Shown here: piece after piece, positions 39,984 through 49,422 of the stretch | How the letters are laid out: every line of letters begins with the position of its first letter | Position numbering within the stretch: the stretch's first letter is position 1 | From: Neobacillus mesonae | Lineage (GTDB): Bacteria > Bacillota > Bacilli > Bacillales > Cytobacillaceae | Direction: 5' to 3' | Assembly: GCF_001636315.1 (NCBI RefSeq) | Contig: NZ_KV440949.1 | Coordinates: 5,474,084 to 5,538,083 of the forward strand | Length of the DNA stretch: 64,000 bases | The notes under the pieces: generated by a model | Told to the model about the DNA's origin: nothing | The model's database searches: none | The model's input: the letters and a program-made list of their open reading frames with translations, nothing else | Program-made: the position numbers and the translations under genes

Positions 39984-41765
39984 TTAATAGGATAATCCAT
40001 CACCGAATTTGGCTACTCCCGGAATGGTTACCGGAAGCTTTCCGGATGGATTGACTTCACCCGCCAGCACTCTGGCCAAGGCATTTACTGATACGTCACG
40101 GTCTCCATAGGTTGCTAGATAGGCATTCACATTTGGAAAGGACATTAAATCATATGGGTTGCGGATCGCCGCGACAATGATTGGCTTGCCGGTTCCCTGC
40201 AACGCCTTTACCAGGTTTTGCTGTGCCGCATTCGTATTGGCGGTATACGTGGTCACAATGATTTTGTCGGCCTGCTGAGCTGACGCTACAGCACTGTTTA
40301 TTTGTGCAGCAGTCGGTGAAGCGGCGGTTGCATAAATACTTGTATTAAACCCTTTATTTTTAAGCAGTTCGGAAAGCATGCCCGGTTTACCTGTTGATGG
40401 TCCGGTGATAAAAATCTTGTCCGTATTTTTCAATGGAAGCAGATTGTTTTCATTTTTTACTAGTGTAATGCTTTTATTGGCAATTTCATCTGCAGCTGCT
40501 AAATGTTGGGCTGTTCCGATATTGCTAATGGCGGAGACAGGTGTATAAGGATTATCGAATAACCCTCGCTTAAATTTATACTCGAGAATTCGGTAGACGG
40601 ATTCATCGATGCGCTTTTCCGAGATTTCTCCGCTTTGGGCAGCGGCCAGCATTCCATTATAGGCAGCCTCCACATTCGGCGGGTTTAGGAGAATATCAGC
40701 ACCAGCCTTGAATGCTTCGACTGCCACCCGGTCTGCAGGTACGACATTCGCACCCGACATCCCAAGGCTGTCGGTAATAATCAAGCCTTTAAACCCAAGC
40801 TCACTGCGAAGCAAATCAGTAAGAATCGGCTTTGAAAGTGTCGCAGGAAGACCGGATGGGTCGAGTGCTGGAACAACGATATGGGCCGTCATAATCGCAT
40901 CGATACCTGCGTCAATTGCTGCTTTAAACGGTTTTAAATCAACTTTATGAAGTGTTTCTAAATCATGAGTTATGATTGGCAGGCCATAATGGGAATCGAC
41001 AGCTGTATCACCATGTCCCGGAAAATGCTTAGCAGTGGCAATCAATTTATTGTCTTGATATGCCCCTACTTGAGCGACTGTTAATTCTGAAACCAAGCCG
41101 GGATCTTCACCAAAGGAACGAACCCCGATAACCGGATTGGCCGGATTTACGTTGACATCAGCCACCGGTGCAAAATTCATATTCACGCCAATCCCTTTTA
41201 ATTCCGTAGCTAAAATAGCGGCAGAATCAGCGGCGAATTGGGAGGAACGAGTCGCTCCAAGAGCCATATTCCCCGGAAACACCGTTCCAGGGTTTACCAG
41301 GCGCTGTACAATCCCGCCTTCCTGGTCGGTCGAGACAAACAGCGGGATTGGCATCCGCTGGTCCATTGCGATTTTTTGAATCCCGTTCGAAAGGGTGTTA
41401 GTCTGTGTGGCATCGAGTGGAGTCAACACATTATCCGTCCAATTAAAATAAATGACACCACCGACATGGTATTTTTCAATCACTTCTTTAAAGTTTTTCC
41501 CGCCGCGATTTCCATTTAGATTGGTTGCTTCATAATTTGGATCTGTCGGTGTTTTTCCATAGACATGGACAATGAACAACTGGCCGATCTTCTCTTCAAG
41601 TGTCATATGCTGAAGTTTGCTTTGAATCCAGCCGTTCTTGGCTTCCCCTTCTTTCCAGCCCGGTTTTGTTGGATCCTGCCAGCCGGTGGCTCCTGCGGAA
41701 AAGGGCAGGCATAAACATAATAGCGAGATGATGGCAACGATTGAAAACAAGCGATTCTTTTTCAT
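39984..41765 (-). CDS. nagZ: Secreted glycoside hydrolase family 3 (NagZ-like beta-N-acetylhexosaminidase)
   Basis: Exported enzyme that removes terminal N-acetylglucosamine from muropeptides during wall recycling. A Sec signal peptide covers about 1-27 (ends SAGATGW). The GH3 catalytic domain has LFVSTDQEGGIVQRL, the His-Asp dyad loop ATAKHFPGHGDTAVDSHYGLP (about 241-261) and the nucleophile Asp in LIITDSLGMSGA. The C-terminal alpha/beta domain follows (LLPLKNTDKIFITGPSTGKPG). 593 aa, slightly shorter than the B. subtilis enzyme. Start ATG 41765 after AAGGAGGG. Co-transcribed 17 bp behind an exported nuclease/phosphatase-family gene. Confidence 0.92.
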   Translation of the reverse strand: MKKNRLFSIVAIISLLCLCLPFSAGATGWQDPTKPGWKEGEAKNGWIQSKLQHMTLEEKIGQLFIVHVYGKTPTDPNYEATNLNGNRGGKNFKEVIEKYHVGGVIYFNWTDNVLTPLDATQTNTLSNGIQKIAMDQRMPIPLFVSTDQEGGIVQRLVNPGTVFPGNMALGATRSSQFAADSAAILATELKGIGVNMNFAPVADVNVNPANPVIGVRSFGEDPGLVSELTVAQVGAYQDNKLIATAKHFPGHGDTAVDSHYGLPIITHDLETLHKVDLKPFKAAIDAGIDAIMTAHIVVPALDPSGLPATLSKPILTDLLRSELGFKGLIITDSLGMSGANVVPADRVAVEAFKAGADILLNPPNVEAAYNGMLAAAQSGEISEKRIDESVYRILEYKFKRGLFDNPYTPVSAISNIGTAQHLAAADEIANKSITLVKNENNLLPLKNTDKIFITGPSTGKPGMLSELLKNKGFNTSIYATAASPTAAQINSAVASAQQADKIIVTTYTANTNAAQQNLVKALQGTGKPIIVAAIRNPYDLMSFPNVNAYLATYGDRDVSVNALARVLAGEVNPSGKLPVTIPGVAKFGDGLSY

Positions 41766-41782
41766 CAAAATTCCCTCCTTAT

Positions 41783-42655
41783 TTATGGCTGATTTCCGCG
41801 AATTAATGTGAGCTCCGCGATGACAGGACGATGGTCGGATGCAAGTGTTTCAATAACTTTAGCAGATTTTACGCCGATGTTTGGTGTTGGCATTATATAA
41901 TCAATTCTGCTGTTTGGCGCTAGCGCTGGGTAAGTATATCCAGGTTCGTCGTTCGTTAGGGCCCAGGCATCAGTGAATTGCTCAAAGAGCGGCTGAAGCT
42001 CAGGGGCCTTGGAGCCAGCGTTCATGTCACCTGCCAAAATGCTGTATTCATGCTGCCCCGTATATTGCAGCATATCGGCTACTTGCATTTTCCTAACGGT
42101 GGGATCCGAACGGTAGTCCAAGTGCGTGACATAAAACCAAACCTTCGCACCCTTTACATTAATCAGCGTTTCAAGAAATCCCGGTGCAGGTTTTGGAACC
42201 GGATTGGGCTCCTGCGTTGATAGTCTCGTAATATCACGATTATTGGCTTCGATAATCGGGTATTTACTTAACACCGCCACGCCAAATTCGCGGCGAGGCT
42301 CCCCCTCATTTAAAGGATCCAGGCTGTAGATTGGTGTGAAGAAATAGTTCATGTCAAGCTCATTAGCCAATATTTCAATATCGTTTTCAAATAAGCTCCG
42401 GGCTCCCCAATGAACATCCACTTCCTGGAGAGCAATGATTTCCGCTCCGGATTGGCGGATTGCTTCGGCAGTTCGTTGAATATTATACTTTCCATCGGAC
42501 CCAGCCCCTGCTTGAATATTATAGGTCATCACCTTTACATCCACCGTACGTCCCGGCGCCGATTCCCCCATGGCATAGCTCGCTGAACTATATAAAAATG
42601 TAAAAGAAGTCAAAAATACAAAGAAAAGCCAAAACTTTTTACCGGCCCAATTCAT
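41783..42655 (-). CDS. Secreted endonuclease/exonuclease/phosphatase family protein
   Basis: Exported Mg-dependent phosphodiesterase-fold protein, 290 aa, with a signal peptide (about 1-28, ending SSASYAMG). Motifs of the EEP fold: MTYNIQAGAGSDG, IIALQEVDVHWG, the HLDYR and GDMNAG blocks, SRIDYIMPTP and the terminal SDHRPVIAEL. It may act as DNase, phosphatase or sphingomyelinase-type enzyme; the sequence alone does not decide. It leads the operon with the NagZ-like enzyme, suggesting shared scavenging of wall or extracellular debris. RBS GGAGG precedes the ATG. Confidence 0.9.
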   Translation of the reverse strand: MNWAGKKFWLFFVFLTSFTFLYSSASYAMGESAPGRTVDVKVMTYNIQAGAGSDGKYNIQRTAEAIRQSGAEIIALQEVDVHWGARSLFENDIEILANELDMNYFFTPIYSLDPLNEGEPRREFGVAVLSKYPIIEANNRDITRLSTQEPNPVPKPAPGFLETLINVKGAKVWFYVTHLDYRSDPTVRKMQVADMLQYTGQHEYSILAGDMNAGSKAPELQPLFEQFTDAWALTNDEPGYTYPALAPNSRIDYIMPTPNIGVKSAKVIETLASDHRPVIAELTLIRGNQP

Positions 42656-42861
42656 AGAGAGACAGCCTCCTATTCTGTAATTTTAAATTCTTATAAATAA
42701 AAGATTGTTGAAAAACTACTAATTGTGTGATCCGAGAAGTGAAAGATAAGGAGAATATATGTTGAAAAAAATCTAAGGAGTATCCAAATACGGGAGCAGC
42801 ATCGCTAAAAACTATTAACTATATTAATTGAAAATTCCCTCCTTTTTCCAAAGTGTAGCGT

Positions 42862-43077
42862 TCAATCCAAAAGTACCAAATTAAATGTATAGTTGTCTAT
42901 ATAACAATAGAACCAAAATAAATATTCACCAATCAGACGCATAGTCCATTTTACCCGCAAAAAAAGATAGCCGATGAACTTATTTCTTCGGCGTTGTTGG
43001 GTCTTTTCATCTTCTTTTAATTGATCTATAATCGTGATTGTATTAACCAAATGGTTATTAAAGATTTGTCTGGCCAT
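42862..43077 (-). CDS. Hypothetical small basic protein
   Basis: Frame of 71 codons from ATG 43077 (MARQIFNNHLVNTITIIDQL). It is rich in Lys/Arg in the middle (KTQQRRRNKF) and aromatic at the end. The ribosome binding site is poor and I recognise no family. It may be real, or a relic in an otherwise empty stretch. Confidence 0.3.
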   Translation of the reverse strand: MARQIFNNHLVNTITIIDQLKEDEKTQQRRRNKFIGYLFLRVKWTMRLIGEYLFWFYCYIDNYTFNLVLLD

Positions 43078-43443
43078 GATGCTACGCACTCTTGCCCTAA
43101 TAAAAATATGAGTGCTTATTCTTGTTTGAGGAAAGCGGCCTTTCTAAAGGTATATTCCTCTTATATAATTAGCTTACTTCTTGATACTAAATGGTTCTAA
43201 CAAAAATAGACTGCTAAAACTATCTATCGTTGTTCAATTATTGCGCCTGTGAGGTAATAAAATTTTTCAGTACATTTTTGGGTATTTTAGATATGGTTTC
43301 CTTATAAAATTGATCCCTCCTGATATGTAAGATTCAGGAGGGATTTTGTAAATATTTGATTGTGTGATAGCTCTACTGTCTTTTAAAGTTTGATGATTAT
43401 CTACCTATGTTTTTCTTCAATAATCGCACCCGATTGTTGATTA
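43078..43443. other. Intergenic stretch with dispersed repeat fragments
   Basis: Contains a short hairpin TCCCTCCTGATATGTAAGATTCAGGAGGGAT near 43311-43343, followed by TTTTG, and repeat-family words TTGCGCCTGTGAGG (43235) and TCGCACCCGATTGTTGATTA (43425). No gene. Confidence 0.4.
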
Positions 43444-43839
43444 CTAAGGTGCTACAAGTTCAACTTTTATTCTGTCTGGATCCTCAAAGTAAACAGCGTA
43501 ATGATTATCTCCACCTGCAAAAGGATGCTGGTCTTTATAAAGGATAGTTATTCCTTTCTCTTCTAATTTCTTTGTAATATCATCTACATGTTGTCGTGAA
43601 TCTGCGTAAAATGCTAAATGATTAAGACCTACCCTGCATCTATGATATGGGACATTTAAAAACCGTTCTTCCGTTTGTACAAAAACTATGTATGTATCTC
43701 CAATTTTCCAACTTTGTCCACTTTCCCATTCCTGAAAAGAGCTGTATCCTAGTTCTTCTAGAAACCAGCCCCAAAAATCAATCGACTTACTTAAGTTAGA
43801 TACGTATATTTCAATATGATGAAGTAGCCCCTTTGCCAA
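43444..43839 (-). CDS. VOC family (glyoxalase/bleomycin-resistance-like) protein
   Basis: Vicinal-oxygen-chelate protein of 131 aa with two beta-alpha-beta modules: LLHHIEIYVSNLSKSIDFWGWFLEELGYSSFQEW and GLNHLAFYADSRQHVDDITKKLEEKGITILYKDQHPFAGGDNHYAVYFEDPDRIKVELVAP. Metal ligands (His, Glu) are in the expected places. Role could be dioxygenase, glyoxalase or antibiotic sequestration. GGAGGAG precedes two TTG codons; spacing favours the second (43839). Confidence 0.85.
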   Translation of the reverse strand: MAKGLLHHIEIYVSNLSKSIDFWGWFLEELGYSSFQEWESGQSWKIGDTYIVFVQTEERFLNVPYHRCRVGLNHLAFYADSRQHVDDITKKLEEKGITILYKDQHPFAGGDNHYAVYFEDPDRIKVELVAP

Positions 43840-43902
43840 CAATACTCCTCCATTACATAAATCGTTGTTATTTTTATCAAGTCTTTTCTAAGAAAAATGA
43901 AA

Positions 43903-43955
43903 GCACCTTCAACCAGGCACTACTCTTTACTAAGGAATAGCGCCTGGTTGTTTGA
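43903..43955. repeat. Long hairpin upstream of the VOC gene
   Basis: CAACCAGGC ... GCCTGGTTG with further pairing inside (CTA...TAG). The flank AAAGCACCTTC resembles the dispersed repeat family. It may be a repeat copy or the terminator of the gene at 44078. Confidence 0.5.
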
Positions 43956-44077
43956 TACTGATTAATTTATTTTTACTTGGTTTTATTGCAGAACTTTTTA
44001 AATATCCTTGTTCTAGGATTGCGCCAGTTTCTTAAACATTTGTTAACTAATATTTATATATAGATGAACTACATTGG

Positions 44078-44890
44078 TTACAAATCGCTCTTTTTTGAAT
44101 GGCAACAAGAATCCGATTCAAAGGAGTGTTCATATTCGTCATGACGACGAAGCCATGTCTTACCGTTCCCGTCACTGCGTCCTGGGGGCTGTTCCCATTC
44201 CTCCTGCCTGCCAAGAGCTGTTAAATCGAGGTAGTTGAACATGCCAATTATCAGGTCAGTTCCACGGGCGTAAGTCGTATACGTGTGAAAAATTCTTTCA
44301 CCATCGCGAAGAAAGGCACTCACGCCAGGGACTTCCATTGACGGAACGGAATCAAGGGGTACGCCCTTCTGTAGAAGCTCAACCTTGGTCATATAGTTGT
44401 ATTCAATCGGAGCGACGGATTCGTCAAGCGTAGCATGAAAATCATAGTTAAAGTCGCTATTGAAGGAGGAGTACCAGGGAATGCTCCACCCCATACGTTC
44501 TTTATAGCGTTGGAGCTTAGGTAATGGAGCACGGGATATCAAGGCCAGTGACGTGTTTCGTGCATGGAGGTGGGCGAGATGGCCAATGTTGTCCGCAGCA
44601 AGCGAGCAAGCCGGGCAACCTGCTTCCCATTCAGGATCGAACATGAAGTGATGCACAATAAGTTGAGGACGTCCTTCAAACAGTTCAAGCAGACTGGTCT
44701 TACCATGCGGACCATCAAAGACATAATCCTTAATAATCTCTACCATTGGAAGTCGACGGCGCTCGGCATTCAGCGCATCCCGTGCCCTAGTGAATTCCTT
44801 CTCTTTCGCCAGCAGTTCCTTACGAGCCACAAGCCATTCGTCTCGTGACACGACATTTGGTAGTTGCAGATGATTTTGCGTTTTTTTCAT
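44078..44890 (-). CDS. DUF899 family thioredoxin-fold protein
   Basis: A 270-residue protein of the DUF899 family, predicted thioredoxin-like. It opens with VSRDEWLVARKELLAKEKEFTRARDALNAERRRLPMVEI and has the conserved LIVHHFMFDPEWEAGCPACSLAADN (CxxC) and a late GTDLIIGMFNYLDLTALGRQE, all typical. The role is presumably redox, substrate unknown. The C-terminus ends with Cys-Cys-His (DSCCHSKKSDL), which is unusual. Confidence 0.88.
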   Translation of the reverse strand: MKKTQNHLQLPNVVSRDEWLVARKELLAKEKEFTRARDALNAERRRLPMVEIIKDYVFDGPHGKTSLLELFEGRPQLIVHHFMFDPEWEAGCPACSLAADNIGHLAHLHARNTSLALISRAPLPKLQRYKERMGWSIPWYSSFNSDFNYDFHATLDESVAPIEYNYMTKVELLQKGVPLDSVPSMEVPGVSAFLRDGERIFHTYTTYARGTDLIIGMFNYLDLTALGRQEEWEQPPGRSDGNGKTWLRRHDEYEHSFESDSCCHSKKSDL

Positions 44891-45303
44891 ATAGTCTTCT
44901 CCCTTCTCCTTTAAAAAACTGTTTTACTTTTTGTAGTAAAAAACCAAGAACGTTGTTTAGTGCTCATGCATTCTCACCCGCATCATGGCCTAATTTTACA
45001 AAAGGTAAGTAAAACGTTTCCCATATTATACCATGATATCATTACTATAATTATTACATTTACTTAAGATTCTTCCTCCATTATATGGCCCGATTGTTGA
45101 AAAATAGTAAATGACGATGGCTCAACTAAACTGACCATTCTTTGATCAACAAAAACAGCCGGCAATGGTTGCCAACTGTTCAAATAAGGCCCCTGTTAGT
45201 TATCCATACAGCAGAACTGCACCACAGAAAATGAAATTTAATTCGTTTTTCCATTGTAATATTAATAGTGACTATAAAGATTGGAATGTTACTTTTTTAA
45301 ACC
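44891..45303. other. Intergenic stretch with a repeat copy
   Basis: Contains the dispersed repeat word TATATGGCCCGATTGTTGAA at 45082-45101. Otherwise AT-rich, with no gene that does not overlap the real gene on the other strand. Confidence 0.4.
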
Positions 45304-45696
45304 TCATTTCTCCCTTTTTACTAAATAACCTAATAAAAAATACAAGATACTTAAACATAGAATCAGAAATTCATACGTTGTTCCTAAGGCTTCTCTCGAA
45401 ATAAAAAAAGTGAATAGAAGTACGACACCAATTAACATACAAAACCCAATGTAAACGTATCTCCATCCTTTAAATTTGATTCCTAAACAACCAGCTCCTG
45501 TTATTACACTACTTAAGCCTATGCTAAATAAAATTACTATAGTGAACTGATCTCTGGCTGTTGTCTCCATTTCGGAACCAAGAGCTTTCCCTAAAGATGT
45601 ACCTAGTAAATATAGGAGTCCGTACCCCAAGGTAGCTATTATCATTATTGTCCCTAAAATCATTCCAATCGTTTTAGACATTTTATATTTACCCAT
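45304..45696 (-). CDS. Hypothetical four-helix membrane protein
   Basis: A 130-residue integral membrane protein with about four hydrophobic helices (residues ~7-30, 45-70, 75-100 and 105-125) and short charged loops. It ends in a positive tail (LVKREK). I recognise no family. Start ATG 45696 after AAGGGGG. Monocistronic. Confidence 0.7.
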   Translation of the reverse strand: MGKYKMSKTIGMILGTIMIIATLGYGLLYLLGTSLGKALGSEMETTARDQFTIVILFSIGLSSVITGAGCLGIKFKGWRYVYIGFCMLIGVVLLFTFFISREALGTTYEFLILCLSILYFLLGYLVKREK

Positions 45697-45937
45697 GTCT
45701 TCGCCCCCTTAGTATCGATATCATTGCCTCGAAATCACAATTACTTTAAGGCGTAGCTAAAATACAAATCACTCAATGTATACCGTAATTTCCCTATAAT
45801 TACTAGTAGAATCTGCCGAATAATTAATATAATTTTTTCACCATTCTTCAACTAAACTCCCGTTACTTTAAGTACATTTCTTCACAATATCTTCTTAATT
45901 TTACCATAACACCAAAACTGTGATGCTCCACAATCTT

Positions 45938-45996
45938 GCCCGATTCATTAAGAAGAGCGCATTTCTTGCTCTAGAAATACGCCCTTTAGCTGAAGA
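45938..45996. repeat. Dispersed repeat, full-looking copy
   Basis: GCCCGATTCATTAAGAAGA, then the hairpin GCGCATTTCT / TGCTCT / AGAAATACGC, then CCTTTAGCTGAAGA. It provides the best template for the family: a conserved head, a variable hairpin and a conserved tail. Confidence 0.65.
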
Positions 45997-46014
45997 TATT
46001 ATCAATGCTTTTCT

Positions 46015-46452
46015 TTATAACGGCAGGCTCATGGTAACTGTCCTAACATTAAAACCCATTTCTTCGTACAATTTAATAGCTTTATTTCCGGCAAAGGCAC
46101 TGAGACGCACTTCAGTGTGTCCATATTGCTTTAAATGTTCAATAGCTGCTTTCATTAACTGTTTAGAGATTCCGTTGCCCCTGAATTCTTTCATAACAAA
46201 TAGTTCATAAATAAATCCATTAAACTTATCAGTAAACTGGTCTTTACTTTCTCCCAAAAGTATCCAGCCCATTATCTTATCGCCTTCTACTGCAATTAAG
46301 TAATGACTTCCTTTACTTAGAAGTGGTTTAACTAGTTGATCAATTTTTTCATCAGTCGGTTTTACTTCGCCCAATGTACCATCAAAAACTGCTTCAGGGG
46401 AAAGCGCTAAAACCTTTTTAAGTTCCAAATCAGTCGGTTGTCGAATATCCAT
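46015..46452 (-). CDS. GNAT family N-acetyltransferase
   Basis: Acetyltransferase of 145 aa. The acetyl-CoA-binding motif A is LFVMKEFRGNGISKQLMKAAIEHLKQYGHTEVRLSAFAGNKAIKLYEEMGF (RGNGIS, then the N...Y motif B). Substrate unknown. ATG 46452 (MDIRQPTDLELKKVLAL) follows GAAAGGA and is preferred over a longer frame beginning at 46479. Confidence 0.87.
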   Translation of the reverse strand: MDIRQPTDLELKKVLALSPEAVFDGTLGEVKPTDEKIDQLVKPLLSKGSHYLIAVEGDKIMGWILLGESKDQFTDKFNGFIYELFVMKEFRGNGISKQLMKAAIEHLKQYGHTEVRLSAFAGNKAIKLYEEMGFNVRTVTMSLPL

Positions 46453-46721
46453 TAATTGAACCAGTCCTTTCAACGTCATCCTTTACCAGTTTATCATGAA
46501 ATTCCAATAACGCCTCCAAAGGCAATGGTTGCATTCATTCTTATTTCTTGGTATTTTTCCAGGGATTCAAAAAGAAAGGTCACTTCTTAAAAACGGTAAA
46601 GAAAATTTTATTCATTAAAAAGTACTTATATACCTCATTATCAAAAATTGTTTCTGAAGTTTTCTTTGTTCAAAAGTTGGATTAATAATAAAATCAATAT
46701 TAATCTTTAACAAAACATATA

Positions 46722-46758
46722 AAAAAAGTGCATGAAGACTGTAATCCATACACTTTCT
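46722..46758 (-). terminator. Terminator downstream of the startless frame / DUF4822 gene
   Basis: Minus strand AAAGTGTATGG ... TTCATGCACTTT followed by TTTT. Confidence 0.75.
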
Positions 46759-46794
46759 TACTAGATTTTAAAATATTTTTTTATTCTTACAAAA

Positions 46795-47003
46795 CTATTG
46801 TTTCGAAATGAACGTTTCAATTGCTTCTCTAACTTTTTTACCTGTTGCATGTTCCTTAACAATCTTCATGATGGAATGGTGGATTTTGTTAACGTCAGTT
46901 TTTGCTTTTCCATCCAGTTGATTTATTGTATTTGTTATAAGTAAATTTAACCATTCATCTACAATCTTGTTTTCTGCTTTTTGAAGATTTTCTGTTAAAA
47001 GTC
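46795..47003 (-). pseudogene. Startless reading frame, likely gene remnant
   Basis: A minus-strand frame of about 70 codons directly after the DUF4822 gene reads ...LLTENLQKAENKIVDEWLNLL... ending ...VREAIETFISKQ-stop. The composition is clearly protein-like, but there is no ATG, GTG or TTG before the middle of the frame and no ribosome binding site. It may be the 3' remnant of a gene whose start was lost, or may need a frameshift. No family recognised. Confidence 0.45.
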
Positions 47004-47981
47004 CTATTTTAAATATTTAGTGAATTTTGGTTTAAGATCGCCTTTATAAGGTTCATGTTCAACGAATATATTTATGTCCTTGCCATCTTTGTCTTTACCT
47101 GTTCTTTTATACGTAAATTTATTTTTATTAAGTTCGGTAAGCTCAAGGGCGGCGCCATACTTATTATTTCCAATTGAAACATGGGCTCTTATCTTATTTC
47201 CATGTACAACATCGAAGAAGCCATAATCACCACGGCTTTTACCTGTTTCAGCATTGAAAAACTCATATTTATTTGTCTTATCATTAAATTTTGCTAGACT
47301 TATAAAATTTGAATTATATTTTGTTACATCATTGCCGTTTTCATCTAATACCTTTGTTCCGTTCCAAAGGGTGCTACTTAATATTTTATCTCCATCAACG
47401 GTATTAACAATAACTCCTGTTGTAGTGTCCAACTGCTTGTCCGGATCAGTAAAAGACAGCTCTTTTTCTTTATATGGAACATGTTCAACGAATACCTCTA
47501 CTTCGTTGCCATTAGCATCTTTGCCCATTCTTTTATAAGTAAAAACATCTTTCTTTAGTTTTGTTATGTCAACAACAGCTTGGTAATTCATTGATTCTGA
47601 AATTAATATTCTCTTCTTCCCATCATTGGTGATAAAGAAAGTTCCTTTATCGCCACGACTTTTACCAGTTTTTGCATCAAAAAATTCATATCTTCCTGAA
47701 TTCCCATCATATTTCGCAAGACCAATGAAGTTTGCATTCTCTTTTGTTAAGTCATTATGGTCTTTGTCATACACTCTTGTACCTTGCCAATTAATGCTAC
47801 TAAGAATGTTAGCCATTTCCTGACCCTTGGTTAACTTATTTTCCTTTTTAGTCTCTTTAACTACTTGTTCTTGCTTCTGTTTACTATGATTTTCTTGGGC
47901 GTTTGCACCAGCACTGTACCCTGTTAATACTAATGTGAATCCGAGTAGTATTGATGATATTGATTTTGCTTTTTTGTTCAT
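47004..47981 (-). CDS. Exported protein with two DUF4822 repeats
   Basis: Secreted protein of 325 aa. Signal peptide about 1-28 (ends GANAQE), then a Lys/Gln/Glu-rich linker. Two homologous domains follow: about 55-170 (ILSSINWQGTRVYDKDHNDLTKENANFIGLAKYDGNSGRYEFFDAKTGKSRGDKGTFF) and about 200-315 (ILSSTLWNGTKVLDENGNDVTKYNSNFISLAKFNDKTNKYEFFNAETGKSRGDYGFF), each ending VFVEHxPYK. This is DUF4822 in tandem; function unknown, surface location likely. RBS GAGGAG precedes the ATG. Confidence 0.85.
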   Translation of the reverse strand: MNKKAKSISSILLGFTLVLTGYSAGANAQENHSKQKQEQVVKETKKENKLTKGQEMANILSSINWQGTRVYDKDHNDLTKENANFIGLAKYDGNSGRYEFFDAKTGKSRGDKGTFFITNDGKKRILISESMNYQAVVDITKLKKDVFTYKRMGKDANGNEVEVFVEHVPYKEKELSFTDPDKQLDTTTGVIVNTVDGDKILSSTLWNGTKVLDENGNDVTKYNSNFISLAKFNDKTNKYEFFNAETGKSRGDYGFFDVVHGNKIRAHVSIGNNKYGAALELTELNKNKFTYKRTGKDKDGKDINIFVEHEPYKGDLKPKFTKYLK

Positions 47982-48087
47982 TTTTATCGTCTCCTCATTT
48001 TATGATTGCAGTGAATTTACATTATTGTCTATTATTTATAGTGTAGTAATGTTTCATTTATACTGATTGGAAGCTTATACAATCTGG

Positions 48088-48798
48088 CTATTTTGCCCCT
48101 GCTTTTAACAATATTTTTTCAATCTCTTTAAAGCCTTTTTTCCGTGCATGTTGTAAGGGAGTCACCTTATTAGTGTCTGGAATATTCACATCCGCCCCAT
48201 GTTCTATCAGCAATTGCACCGTTTGCTGCTGCTTATCGTCTCCATCATTCAAAATAATCGCTTCTAATAAAGCTGTCCAACCAAGATTATTGATATGATT
48301 CACATCAATATCCGTATGGGTGAGAAGTTCTTTTATTACATCCACATATCCATGTTCGGAAGCAGGGATTAAAGCAGTTCCTCCATACCGGTTTGTAATC
48401 GCCGGGTCGGCCCCTGCTTCAATCGTAAGTTTTAGAATATCTATATATCCTTCTGCACCAGCATACAGGAAGGGATTGTTTTTCATATTATCCCTAATGT
48501 TCACATCCGCCCCTGCCTTGATAAGTACATTTACGGTTTTTACATCATTGTTATAGGTCGCAATCATAGTGGCGGTCCTTCCTTTTGAGTCCTGTACGTT
48601 GATATTCGCCCCTTTCTGAATGAGTATGCTTACAGTATCTGCCTGTCTATCTTCTGCTGCTTGAAGCAACTGTTTATTTAATCCTTCGCTCACGATTTCC
48701 TTCTCCTTTTCTTGTTTTTTTGGTTCTTCGCTAATGTTTGACATACACCCTTGAAGCAAGAGAATACATCCTATAAATGCCATCATCCACTTCCACAT
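48088..48798 (-). CDS. Ankyrin-repeat lipoprotein
   Basis: Lipoprotein of 236 aa. Signal peptide with lipobox LLQGC (Cys18). Five to six ankyrin repeats follow from about residue 45: AAEDRQADTVSILIQKGANINVQDSKGRTATMIATYNNDVKTVNVLIKAGADVNIRDNMKNNPFLYAGAEGYIDILKLTIEAGADP and so on. It probably binds a protein partner on the outer face of the membrane. The neighbouring genes do not identify the partner. Start ATG 48798 after AGAGGAA. Confidence 0.88.
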   Translation of the reverse strand: MWKWMMAFIGCILLLQGCMSNISEEPKKQEKEKEIVSEGLNKQLLQAAEDRQADTVSILIQKGANINVQDSKGRTATMIATYNNDVKTVNVLIKAGADVNIRDNMKNNPFLYAGAEGYIDILKLTIEAGADPAITNRYGGTALIPASEHGYVDVIKELLTHTDIDVNHINNLGWTALLEAIILNDGDDKQQQTVQLLIEHGADVNIPDTNKVTPLQHARKKGFKEIEKILLKAGAK

Positions 48799-48916
48799 AA
48801 AATATTCCTCTCTATTCTAATATTGTTGTTGCTCTGCTCTTTTTACATGAGGAGTGAAATGTTGTTATATTCTGCGACTTTTTCTCTCGGAAAACACGTT
48901 CCGCTAAATATATAAT

Positions 48917-49378
48917 TTATTTATTCTTTTCTCTCCAAAGAGCAAAAGGATTCTTTTCATGATGATTTTTATCCAGCTTTATTAATTTAAGGTCTCGTTG
49001 TTCATTTGGAAGAGCTATTTGCTGATAAACGTATTTCGTTCCTAATCCAATTTGTTCTTCCTCTTGCGCAGTATAGGAATAATAAACATGTTTAAGGTTC
49101 GCCCAGTAAATAGCACTTAAACACATCGGGCACGGCTCCCCGCTTGCGTATAGTTCACAGTCGGAAAGGTCAGATGTACCAAGAGTGCGACAACCCTGAC
49201 GGATAGCTAGAAGTTCAGCATGGGCAGTGGGGTCGTGTGTTTCAAGAACATCATTTACTCCCTTTGCAACAATCTCACCATCTTTAACAATCACTGCACC
49301 AAATGGTTTTCCATTTTTGTTTTTGGTATTGTCGTAAGCTAACTCGATTGCCAATTTCATGTATTCTTCATGACTCAT
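48917..49378 (-). CDS. guaD: Guanine deaminase / nucleoside deaminase (GuaD-like)
   Basis: Zinc deaminase of the CDA/TadA fold, 153 aa, most like bacillary guanine deaminase, converting guanine to xanthine. Zinc ligands: HAE in DPTAHAELLAIRQGCRTLGTSDLSDCELYASGEPCPMCLSAIYWA (HAE and PCxxC). The C-terminal part (YSYTAQEEEQIGLGTKYVYQQIALPNEQRDLKLI ... NPFALWREK) is GuaD-like rather than TadA. The start at ATG 49378 (MSHEEYM) follows AAGGAGTG. It is encoded 44 bp behind a purine permease gene, consistent with purine scavenging. Confidence 0.88.
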   Translation of the reverse strand: MSHEEYMKLAIELAYDNTKNKNGKPFGAVIVKDGEIVAKGVNDVLETHDPTAHAELLAIRQGCRTLGTSDLSDCELYASGEPCPMCLSAIYWANLKHVYYSYTAQEEEQIGLGTKYVYQQIALPNEQRDLKLIKLDKNHHEKNPFALWREKNK

Positions 49379-49422
49379 ATAAAAACACTCCTTGAACAAT
49401 TAAATATTTAAAATGATCTTCT

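Noticed and set aside
45165-45404. 79-codon plus-strand frame
   Set aside because: Partly antisense to the membrane protein gene at 45304, atypical composition and no ribosome binding site.
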